In this document: piece after piece, positions 1 through 6,207 of the stretch
How positions within the stretch are numbered: position 1 is the stretch's first letter
Layout of the letters: every line of letters starts with the position of its first letter
NCBI GenBank assembly: GCA_003504855.1
Contig: DNZD01000231.1
Span: 1-8,477, forward strand
Source of the DNA: Cytophagales bacterium
GTDB lineage: Bacteria; Bacteroidota; Bacteroidia; Cytophagales; Cyclobacteriaceae
Reading direction: 5' to 3'
Length of the DNA stretch: 8,477 bases
Notes under the pieces: model-generated
Told to the model about the DNA's origin: nothing
The model's database searches: none
Seen by the model: only the letters and a program-made list of their open reading frames with translations
Program-made: the position numbers and the translations under genes

Positions 1-806
1 GGTACCTCAAGTATCCCCAAAAGACCTATGGACTTGGCGGGCATACCGATTTAAACAATTCCTTCGATCAGGATTATTCTTACCTGCGATTGTACCAGGC
101 CGTACTCAAGAAAATTGCCCCGAATTTCTATGGCGGACTCGGCTATAGCCTGGACTATCACTGGAACATCAGCGAATCGAGCACCGACATTTTTGCCGTT
201 TCGGATGCACAACTTTATGGATTGCCGGATAAAACCACTTCATCAGGACTTACACTCAACATCATGTTCGACGACCGCAATAATTCTATCAATCCAGGCA
301 AAGGAACCTACGTCAATATCCTCCTGCGCGACAATGCGACGTGGATGGGTAGTGATCAGCATTGGCAATCGTTGCGCATGGACATCCGCAAATACTATTC
401 ATTTCCACGAAACAGCGATAATGTGCTTGCTTTCTGGAGTTTTAACTGGCTCACACTGGCCGGTAATCCACCTTACCTGGATCTCCCCAGCACTGGATGG
501 GATCCATACAACAACATGGGCAGGGGGTATATCCAAGGTCGCTTCCGGGGAAAAAACCTATTGTACCTCGAATCAGAGTATCGATTCAAGATAACCCACA
601 ACGGACTGATCGGTGGCGTAGTCTTTATGAATGCCCAGACAGTTTCCGAATGGCCCACCAACAAATTTGAAGTGATTGCTCCTGCCGGCGGCGCAGGCTT
701 ACGACTCAAATTCAACAAGCACTCCAAAACGAATGTTGCCATCGACTATGGTTTTGGTGCCGGCGGAAGTCAGGGATTCTTCCTCAACCTGGGCGAAGTG
801 TTTTAA
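1..806 (+). CDS. Omp85 / BamA-TamA-type outer-membrane barrel protein, C-terminal part (5' end outside window)
   Basis: The reading frame is open from base 3 to the TAA at 804-806, so this is the last 267 or so residues of a gene that starts before the window. The visible part looks like the C-terminal half of a 16-strand Omp85-superfamily barrel (bacterial surface antigen family). It has alternating polar and aromatic strands, the motif GLTLNIMFDDRNNSINPGKG typical of the family's 'DDRN..NP..G' strand, and a final strand ending in phenylalanine (FFLNLGEVF), the usual C-terminal signal for insertion by the BAM machinery. Family members insert or translocate proteins or lipids in the outer membrane. 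The POTRA domains that would separate BamA from TamA or from a short stand-alone barrel are not visible, so the exact role is open. The superfamily assignment is fairly secure; the subfamily is not. The next gene starts about 60 bases downstream on the same strand. Confidence 0.8.
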   Translation, partial: YLKYPQKTYGLGGHTDLNNSFDQDYSYLRLYQAVLKKIAPNFYGGLGYSLDYHWNISESSTDIFAVSDAQLYGLPDKTTSSGLTLNIMFDDRNNSINPGKGTYVNILLRDNATWMGSDQHWQSLRMDIRKYYSFPRNSDNVLAFWSFNWLTLAGNPPYLDLPSTGWDPYNNMGRGYIQGRFRGKNLLYLESEYRFKITHNGLIGGVVFMNAQTVSEWPTNKFEVIAPAGGAGLRLKFNKHSKTNVAIDYGFGAGGSQGFFLNLGEVF

Positions 807-866
807 GCCAGACCGCTTCTGGCAAGACTCCCCGCCTGGTTGTACCTTGTACCATCAATCTGCTCC

Positions 867-1610
867 ATGCTCCTATTCGGCATTACCCTTCTGGATATAA
901 TTAATGTAATACTTGTATTGATCTTTATCGCGCTTGGCTGGCAGTATTTTGGCGCCAAGTGGTCGTATAAAATCAGCAAGCCCTGGAGTTGGGAAGAAGG
1001 CATGGTCAACCATTCCTTACCCGCTCCACTGGTGAGGATTGAGCGCACCTACCGCGACAAGGTAAGGCTGTATACTTTTGACGTCGACCCACCCGGTGAA
1101 CTGGTTCAACGCGTTCCAGGTGCTTTCGCCGAGGTGGGTGTTTATAAAGGCGAAACGGCCCAAATACTGCATCACCTTGATCCATCCCGACGCCTGCACT
1201 TGTTTGATACTTTTTCGGGATTTCCGGAAGCGGACATGGCCAATAAACCATCAGCGGCCGACGAAGTTGACTTCTCTGACACCACGGTGGATGAAGTCAA
1301 AGGATTGATCAAAGGCAATGATAACATCATTTTCCACCGCGGCTATTTTCCGGATACTGCGTCAAATATCCACGAGCCGGTATTTGCCTTTGTGCACCTC
1401 GACGCCGACTTGTATCAACCTACCCTGGCCGGGTTGAAATATTTTTATCCCCGCCTGGCCCCACATGGCGTCATTATGGTACATGACTACAACCACAACT
1501 GGCCCGGCGTAAAGCAAGCAGTAGATGAATTTGCCAAAGGTATACCCGAAGGCATTGTTCCAATTGCTGACTGGCAGGGCAGTGTAATGATCATCCGGAA
1601 TAACATGTAA
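867..1610 (+). CDS. TylF/MycF-type SAM-dependent O-methyltransferase with an N-terminal membrane anchor
   Basis: This 247-residue protein is a class I SAM-dependent methyltransferase of the TylF (macrocin O-methyltransferase) family, whose known members O-methylate sugar hydroxyls. Residues about 4-24 form a hydrophobic segment, so the enzyme is probably anchored in the inner membrane with the catalytic domain in the cytoplasm. SAM-binding motif I is FAEVGVYKGETA (87-98), followed by LFDTFSGFPE (112-121) and HLDADLY (177-183). The motif VIMVHDYN (202-209) supplies the second acidic residue of the family's metal/substrate site. The ATG at 867 was chosen because it keeps the whole hydrophobic segment. 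An in-frame TTG lies at 840, and an ATG at 1002 would give a soluble form. No clear ribosome-binding site is visible, which is usual in Bacteroidota. A TACCTTG at 843-849 resembles the -7 box but lacks one T. The substrate is unknown; the acyltransferase downstream suggests a surface glycan, which is inference. Confidence 0.85.
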   Translation: MLLFGITLLDIINVILVLIFIALGWQYFGAKWSYKISKPWSWEEGMVNHSLPAPLVRIERTYRDKVRLYTFDVDPPGELVQRVPGAFAEVGVYKGETAQILHHLDPSRRLHLFDTFSGFPEADMANKPSAADEVDFSDTTVDEVKGLIKGNDNIIFHRGYFPDTASNIHEPVFAFVHLDADLYQPTLAGLKYFYPRLAPHGVIMVHDYNHNWPGVKQAVDEFAKGIPEGIVPIADWQGSVMIIRNNM

Positions 1611-1629
1611 CAATCAGAATCCGTCAAAG

Positions 1630-2021
1630 ATGAAAGCCATCTGCCTGATCCTGTTGCTGAGCCCTGGACTCATGGCACAGCCCTCTCCCCGCAAGTATCC
1701 GTTGGTAAGCATAGACCATCTTGCGGGTACTAAGTCTGATACCGTCCGAATTGTTGGATATGCTACTGACATATATGTTTGCCCGCCTTGTCCGCCAGGT
1801 GCCCAATGCAAACCCTGCATCGAGAACCACTTTTTCATGACACATAAAAGGATAAGAGATCCTCAAAATCCGGGCCCCAAGGTTCGGGTATTCACGGATA
1901 ACTCCAATGGAATTGCAGCCGGCAAAAAGTATGAAGTTGTCGTCTATTTTCGAGGCAGCAACCGAACTCCAGAAAACCTGGGTTTGATTTCAATGCGCAA
2001 AAAGTTACCGACGGGGAATAG
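1630..2021 (+). CDS. Small exported four-cysteine protein of unknown function, apparent frameshift near the 3' end
   Basis: I do not recognise a named family. The protein begins with a short signal peptide whose likely cleavage is after residue 16 (GLMA|QPSP), so it should be periplasmic or secreted. The mature part is short and predicted rich in beta strands (VRIVGYATDIYV, YEVVVYFRG), suggesting a small barrel such as an OB-like fold, though this is a guess. Its signature is CPPCPPGAQCKPC at residues 51-63, a CxxC-x5-CxxC arrangement that could bind metal or form disulfides. As written, the frame has no stop until 2425-2427 and would run through the start of the acyltransferase gene. Switching frame between about 1935 and 1983 gives the ending FDFNAQKVTDGE and a TAG at 2019-2021, so the intact product would be about 130 residues. 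The start lies 19 bases after the methyltransferase stop, consistent with co-transcription. Confidence 0.6.
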
Positions 2022-2062
2022 GGGTAACACCCGGGCAAGTTGTCTGAAGTACAAAACCGTTC

Positions 2063-3211
2063 ATGAATCAGGCTGGAAATCGTCAATACTACCTCGACTG
2101 GCTTCGGGTAATTGCTTTCGCGTTACTTATTTTTTTCCATTGCGCAATGCCGTTTGTGCGCTTTGGATGGGAAATCAAAAATCAGGAGCACTCCGGATTC
2201 CTCGACCACCTGATCTGGTGGATGCACCAGTGGCGGTTGCCCCTTTTGTTCTTTATTGCCGGGGTGGGCGCCAGTTTTTCACTAAAAAACCGATCCGTGG
2301 CTGCCTTTGCTGGCGAACGCTTTGTACGCCTTTTCGTCCCGCTCTTCTTTGCCATGATGTTCACCACGCCCATACAGGTTTATTTCGAACGACTGCAACG
2401 GGGACTTTACAGCGGCTCTTATCTTGATTTCTACCCGGGCGTGTGGAACTTCATTCCTTATCCTGACGGGATACTCACCTGGAGTCATTTGTGGTTCGTG
2501 GCCTACCTGTTTGTGTTCACCTATCTGTTGTTACCGGTATTTGCGTTGTTCCGCTGGAAACCGCTGCAGGAACTTAAACTGAAAACCAACGCACTCTTTC
2601 GTTCACCCTGGATGGTATTTGGGCTGGTCGTTACACTGACCTGGTACTATCTCAGCTTGTATATTCATTGGCCAGAACAAGGAAGTCTGCTTGGAGACTG
2701 GTTTGTATTCATGTTCTCCATCACGCTGTTCTTCTATGGGTGGTGGGTATCTGACCTTCCGGCATTCTGGGACACCTGCCTTACGTACCGCTGGCATTTT
2801 CTCGCCGTGGCCCTGATTACATTCGGATGGCTTATGGGGACATTCTGGTGGAACTTCGAACTACCCAAAGAAGAGGGCCCCCGACTCATCGCCTACTCCC
2901 TTGCAGACTCCATTCACATCTGGAGCATCATCCTCGCTGCGCTTGGTTTCGCCAAACGACATCTCAACTTTACAAACCCGGTATTGCAATACGCAACACC
3001 CGCGGTGTATCCCTATTACATCCTTCACCAAACAGTCATTGTGGCCAGTGGATATTATGTGGTTCAATGGGATATGCCCATAGCCTTAAAACTTCTGGTC
3101 CTTATTGTGATCTGCTTTGGAACTGTAGGCGTGCTCTATCAGTTCCTGATCAGGCGCACGATGCTGACTCGCGTCTTGTATGGTCTTAAGCCAAAAGAAA
3201 AGAGGGCGTGA
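2063..3211 (+). CDS. Acyltransferase family 3 (OafA/OpgC-like) integral membrane acyltransferase
   Basis: This 382-residue multi-pass inner-membrane protein matches the acyltransferase-3 family, which transfers acetyl or other acyl groups to sugars of O-antigens, osmoregulated glucans, peptidoglycan or small molecules. The N-terminus has the hallmark YYLDWLRVIAFALLIFFH, with Asp12, Arg15 and the conserved His26. It is followed by a second helix LPLLFFIAGVGASFS (59-73) and the cytoplasmic RFVRLFVPL (86-94), where family members carry the conserved arginines. WSHLWFV (140-146) holds the second typical histidine. About ten hydrophobic segments follow in all, ending in a basic tail (KPKEKRA). Length is usual for a single-domain member with no fused SGNH domain. 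The ATG at 2063 is favoured because the family motif starts a few residues later and a frame stop (TGA 2045-2047) lies just upstream. The TGA at 3209-3211 abuts the stop of the convergent sigma-factor gene. The substrate cannot be read from the sequence. Confidence 0.88.
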   Translation: MNQAGNRQYYLDWLRVIAFALLIFFHCAMPFVRFGWEIKNQEHSGFLDHLIWWMHQWRLPLLFFIAGVGASFSLKNRSVAAFAGERFVRLFVPLFFAMMFTTPIQVYFERLQRGLYSGSYLDFYPGVWNFIPYPDGILTWSHLWFVAYLFVFTYLLLPVFALFRWKPLQELKLKTNALFRSPWMVFGLVVTLTWYYLSLYIHWPEQGSLLGDWFVFMFSITLFFYGWWVSDLPAFWDTCLTYRWHFLAVALITFGWLMGTFWWNFELPKEEGPRLIAYSLADSIHIWSIILAALGFAKRHLNFTNPVLQYATPAVYPYYILHQTVIVASGYYVVQWDMPIALKLLVLIVICFGTVGVLYQFLIRRTMLTRVLYGLKPKEKRA

Positions 3212-3820
3212 TCAGATGTGCTCTTTCTTGTTGCGTACCAGATCGTACATCAACTCACGGGCACGGTGCAGTTGGGCCTTCACCGTTCCCAGGGGAGCAT
3301 CCAGTTCTTTAGCGATTTCCTCGTAAGACAACTCATGGAAATACCGGAGCTTCACCAGTTTCTGATATTTGGCGGGCAGCATACCAACAAAGACCTGAAT
3401 TAATTCTTCTTTCTGTGCCTTGATGGCTTCCTCCTGCGGATCCAGGTTAACGTCCTGAATGTCGAGAGATACAGACTGACCATCGTCATCGGTATATGTA
3501 TTCTCGATGCTGAGCGTGTTGATCTTTTTCTTCCGAATAAAATCAATGGTATTGTTTGTCGCAATCCGGAACAACCAGGTACTGAATGTGAAGTCCTTCT
3601 TAAACCGGTGGAGGCTGCGAAATGCTTTGGCGAAGGATTCGATCATCAGGTCTTCCGCGTCATCTACATTGCGCACCATCTTCAGGATCATATGGTACAC
3701 CGGGCGCTTGTAACGCTGCAACAATTTTGCAAAAGCCTTGTCATCCCCGCCAACGGCGCGGTCAATCAGCTGAAAATCCTCCAGGGCTTTAGACGAAAAT
3801 CTGTTTTCTAACTCTTCCAT
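3212..3820 (-). CDS. ECF-type RNA polymerase sigma factor (sigma-70 family)
   Basis: This 202-residue protein has the two domains of an extracytoplasmic-function sigma factor. Region 2 (about residues 22-100) includes DDAEDLMIESFAKAF (53-67), which corresponds to the core-binding and -10 recognition helices, and FSTWLFRIATNNTIDFIRKKK (79-99). Region 4 (about 147-195) contains LPAKYQKLVKLRYFHELSY followed by the helix-turn-helix EEIAKELDAPLGTVKAQLHRAR (167-188), which reads the -35/-33 element. The linker (100-145) is acidic. It directs RNA polymerase to a set of promoters that cannot be inferred here. Its start lies inside the end of the upstream glycosyltransferase gene (13-base overlap), so translation is probably coupled. 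No anti-sigma factor gene is adjacent on either side, so control may be transcriptional or by a distant partner. Family assignment is very secure. Confidence 0.95.
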   Translation of the reverse strand: MEELENRFSSKALEDFQLIDRAVGGDDKAFAKLLQRYKRPVYHMILKMVRNVDDAEDLMIESFAKAFRSLHRFKKDFTFSTWLFRIATNNTIDFIRKKKINTLSIENTYTDDDGQSVSLDIQDVNLDPQEEAIKAQKEELIQVFVGMLPAKYQKLVKLRYFHELSYEEIAKELDAPLGTVKAQLHRARELMYDLVRNKKEHI

Positions 3821-4914
3821 CGCACGCGTTTGGATACTAACGCAACAAGTCCCGTTCCAAGATAATAAATGGCATAATTAAATTCTAAAAGGGGTGTTTT
3901 CCACGTCTCGAACTGGTCTCCCAAAGCACGGGAGGAGCGGTACACCACCGTCATTACGACAGCCATTCGCACCAGCACACCGATCCAAAGCCCGGCGGCC
4001 AGTCCTGCAGGCATCAGAGAAACCGGCAACACCAGCAACCAACTCAGAATCCATGTGAAGGAAAAGACCCCTAACATAACGCGATCACCGAAATGGTAAT
4101 ATTTTCCCACCGACAAGTGACGCAGTTTTTGAAAGTAGAAGTCGCGCCAATTGCGTTTCGGAACTGAGAAAACAACTGCATCGTGCGACAACACAACAGA
4201 TGTATTCGATGGCCGTGCATGTTGATTTACAAAAAGATCGTCATCACCACCCGTAAGACCCAGGTAATTATTAAAGCCCTTGTTATCAAGAAATAATGAT
4301 TTCCGGTAGGCAAGATTGCGCCCTGTTCCCATATAGGGATGACCGAGCAATGCAGCCCCAAAAAACTGAATGGCGGTGACCAGGGATTCAAAGCGGATAA
4401 AACTGTTGAGGTAGCCGGGTTCACGCAAATAGGGCGAGTATCCCAATACCAACTGTTTGTCATTACTGCAGCCTGCTGCCATGGTACGCAGCCATTGGTT
4501 GTTGGCGGGCCTGCAGTCAGCATCTGTAAATACGATCCAATCATGGGATGCGGCCCTGATGCCCAACGTGAGGGCGAATTTTTTTCCATTTACATGCGGT
4601 GGCAGGTGCTGCACCCGCACCATCCGGAGCCGGGGATAGTCCTTCGTGGCCTGCAACAGGTAGTCATAGGTACCGTCATTACAGCGGTCTTCCACGATAA
4701 TCAGCTCGAATTCAGGATACGTTTGTGCCAGCAGCAAGGGAATGAGTGCCCGCAAATTCTGCTCCTCATCATGGGCGCAGACAATCACCGACAAGGGCGG
4801 CAATGCTGAGGCGGGCACACTTTTCGATCGATTAAATGCGATCCACCAGGCCACCCAGTAACAAAACTGAATGACAAGGACGACCCAGGCGATAGTAACT
4901 AAGACAGAAATCAA
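3808..4914 (-). CDS. Membrane-bound family 2 glycosyltransferase
   Basis: This 368-residue protein has an N-terminal transmembrane helix (about residues 4-27), a cytoplasmic GT-A catalytic domain and two or three C-terminal hydrophobic segments (about 280-330 and 348-361). The domain opens with LSVIVCAHDEEQNL (41-54). VEDRCNDGT (74-82) is the nucleotide-binding region, and the metal-binding DxD is TDADC (130-134). GGDDDL (222-227) fits the acceptor/catalytic-base position, and QKLRH (262-266) resembles the Q/RxxRW motif of processive family 2 enzymes with histidine replacing tryptophan. It likely transfers a sugar from a nucleotide-sugar donor to a membrane or surface acceptor; neither partner is identifiable. 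The only long-form start is TTG at 4914-4912, with a frame stop five codons upstream and no in-frame ATG near it. A TATCTTTG promoter box lies 24 bases upstream. The 3' end overlaps the sigma-factor start by 13 bases. Confidence 0.9.
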   Translation of the reverse strand: MISVLVTIAWVVLVIQFCYWVAWWIAFNRSKSVPASALPPLSVIVCAHDEEQNLRALIPLLLAQTYPEFELIIVEDRCNDGTYDYLLQATKDYPRLRMVRVQHLPPHVNGKKFALTLGIRAASHDWIVFTDADCRPANNQWLRTMAAGCSNDKQLVLGYSPYLREPGYLNSFIRFESLVTAIQFFGAALLGHPYMGTGRNLAYRKSLFLDNKGFNNYLGLTGGDDDLFVNQHARPSNTSVVLSHDAVVFSVPKRNWRDFYFQKLRHLSVGKYYHFGDRVMLGVFSFTWILSWLLVLPVSLMPAGLAAGLWIGVLVRMAVVMTVVYRSSRALGDQFETWKTPLLEFNYAIYYLGTGLVALVSKRVRWKS

Positions 4915-4937
4915 CCCAAAAATTCGTTAAGAACCGG

Positions 4938-4945
4938 CAAAGATA
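4938..4945 (-). promoter_or_regulatory. Bacteroidota-type -7 promoter box for the glycosyltransferase-sigma factor unit
   Basis: On the - strand the sequence is TATCTTTG, an exact match to the Bacteroidota primary-sigma -7 consensus TAnnTTTG. It lies 24 bases upstream of the TTG start of the glycosyltransferase. I see no good TTG/TTTG -33 element at the usual distance, so the call rests on the -7 box and its position. Confidence 0.6.
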
Positions 4946-5015
4946 GGCGAATTTGTCAGCGACCGACCACACCGGCCGACAAAAGGGGCAAATCAACAAA
5001 ACGACCGGTGCGACG

Positions 5016-5023
5016 TATCTTTG
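5016..5023 (+). promoter_or_regulatory. Bacteroidota-type -7 promoter box for tgt, implying a nearly leaderless transcript
   Basis: TATCTTTG is an exact match to TAnnTTTG and ends 8 bases before the A of the tgt ATG at 5031. With the usual spacing from the -7 box to the start of transcription, the transcript would begin within a few bases of the start codon, leaving little or no 5' leader. This agrees with the absence of a Shine-Dalgarno sequence. No clear -33 element is visible. Confidence 0.65.
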
Positions 5024-5030
5024 CGCCCGC

Positions 5031-6161
5031 ATGAAATTCGATATTCAACATATTGACCCCCAATCCAAAGCCAGGGCAGGCGTACTTACAACAGACCATG
5101 GCGACATCCCCACCCCCATTTTCATGCCGGTGGGAACGGCCGGATCGGTGAAGGCTGTGCATCAGCGAGAACTGGAGCAGGATATCAACGCAAAGATTAT
5201 TCTCGGCAATACCTATCACCTCTATCTCAGGCCCGGCCTCGAACTGCTTGAAAAAGCAGGTGGCCTCCACCAATTCAATGGCTGGCACCGCCCCATTCTC
5301 ACCGACAGCGGCGGATACCAGGTTTATTCTCTCTCCGAAAGCAGGAAAATAAAGCCGGAAGGAGTCACCTTCCAATCACATGTAGATGGTTCACGACACT
5401 TTTTCAGCCCCGAACGCGTGATGGACATTCAACGGTCCATCGGTGCTGACATCATCATGGCATTTGATGAATGTACACCATATCCCTGCGAATACAGTTA
5501 CGCCAAAAATTCATTGTCCATCACCCACGACTGGTTGAAGCGATGCGTCCAGCACTTTCACAGCACACCGGCCCGGTACGGCTATGAACAGGTGTTGTTT
5601 CCCATTGTACAAGGCAGTGTATACCCTGACTTGCGAAAACAGTCCGCTGAATTTATTGCATCCCAGGATCAGCCGGGCAACGCTATAGGTGGTTTGTCAG
5701 TGGGTGAACCCCATGAAGACATGTACGCCATGACTGAATTGGTCTGTGGCATACTTCCCGTCCACAAACCGCGCTATCTCATGGGCGTGGGCACACCCGA
5801 AAACATTCTGGAATCCATAGCCCTTGGCGTGGATATGTTCGACTGTGTAATGCCCACCCGCAACGCCCGAAACGGCATGCTCTTCACCACGGAAGGAATC
5901 ATCAACATCCGCAACGAAAAATGGAAAGATGACTTGTCGCCCATCGACGAAGCCCTGGGTGGATACGTCAGCACCGCCTATTCCAAAGCATACCTCCGAC
6001 ACCTGATCATCAGCAAGGAAATTTTAGGCGCGCAAATTGCTTCTATCCATAACCTGACCTTCTATCTTTGGCTGGTGGGGCAAGCCCGCCAGAAAATACA
6101 GGAAGGCCAGTTTGCAGCCTGGAAAAACAAAATGGTTAAAACGGTGTCCGCACGGCGCTGA
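5031..6161 (+). CDS. tgt: Queuine tRNA-ribosyltransferase (tRNA-guanine transglycosylase)
   Basis: Tgt exchanges guanine at position 34 of GUN-anticodon tRNAs for the queuosine precursor preQ1. The 376-residue product has the usual bacterial length and the TIM-barrel signature motifs. These are MPVGTAGSVKAV (32-43), ILGNTYHLYLRPG (57-69), and ILTDSGGYQVYSL (89-101) with the active-site Asp92. MAFDECTP (143-150) carries the base-recognition Asp146, FPIVQG (190-195) follows, and MFDCVMPTRNARNG (269-282) contains the nucleophile Asp271. The zinc-site cysteines CxCxxC of well-studied bacterial Tgt are absent: the aligned positions read Leu309, Gly311 and Ser314 in DEALGGYVSTAYS (306-318), while the distal histidine His340 in IHN is kept. 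From memory, other Bacteroidota Tgt proteins also lack these cysteines. The ATG at 5031 was chosen over upstream in-frame codons because MKFDIQHIDPQSKARAG is the standard N-terminus and the promoter box lies just before it. It probably leads an operon with the permease and EamA genes. Confidence 0.97.
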   Translation: MKFDIQHIDPQSKARAGVLTTDHGDIPTPIFMPVGTAGSVKAVHQRELEQDINAKIILGNTYHLYLRPGLELLEKAGGLHQFNGWHRPILTDSGGYQVYSLSESRKIKPEGVTFQSHVDGSRHFFSPERVMDIQRSIGADIIMAFDECTPYPCEYSYAKNSLSITHDWLKRCVQHFHSTPARYGYEQVLFPIVQGSVYPDLRKQSAEFIASQDQPGNAIGGLSVGEPHEDMYAMTELVCGILPVHKPRYLMGVGTPENILESIALGVDMFDCVMPTRNARNGMLFTTEGIINIRNEKWKDDLSPIDEALGGYVSTAYSKAYLRHLIISKEILGAQIASIHNLTFYLWLVGQARQKIQEGQFAAWKNKMVKTVSARR

Positions 6162-6207
6162 ACCCCGAAATAATGTCAACCCTATCCGCTCAGCTTCACG
6201 ATGCACC

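Noticed and set aside
1..6. GGTACC at the very first bases, considered as a cloning junction.
   Set aside because: The barrel coding frame continues through it normally, and a six-base site at the edge is not evidence of an artificial join.
807..823. Perfect 6-bp hairpin GCCAGA-CCGCT-TCTGGC directly after the stop of the outer-membrane barrel gene, considered as a terminator.
   Set aside because: The stem is short and no T-run follows, so it does not meet the form of an intrinsic terminator; chance is likely.
843..849. TACCTTG upstream of the methyltransferase, considered as a -7 promoter box.
   Set aside because: It lacks one T of TAnnTTTG and no -33 element is visible; too weak to call.
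2063..2427. Continuation of the small exported protein's frame through the start of the acyltransferase gene as a real C-terminal domain.
   Set aside because: This stretch encodes the conserved acyltransferase N-terminus in another frame, and the alternative translation shows no domain-like pattern.
4339..4809. Long open frame of 156 codons on the + strand, opposite the glycosyltransferase.
   Set aside because: It lies wholly antisense to a strongly supported gene and its translation has no recognisable motif; it is a shadow frame.
4956..5375. Open frame of 139 codons on the - strand across the tgt 5' region.
   Set aside because: It is antisense to the conserved tgt N-terminus and crosses the promoter region; no protein-like features.
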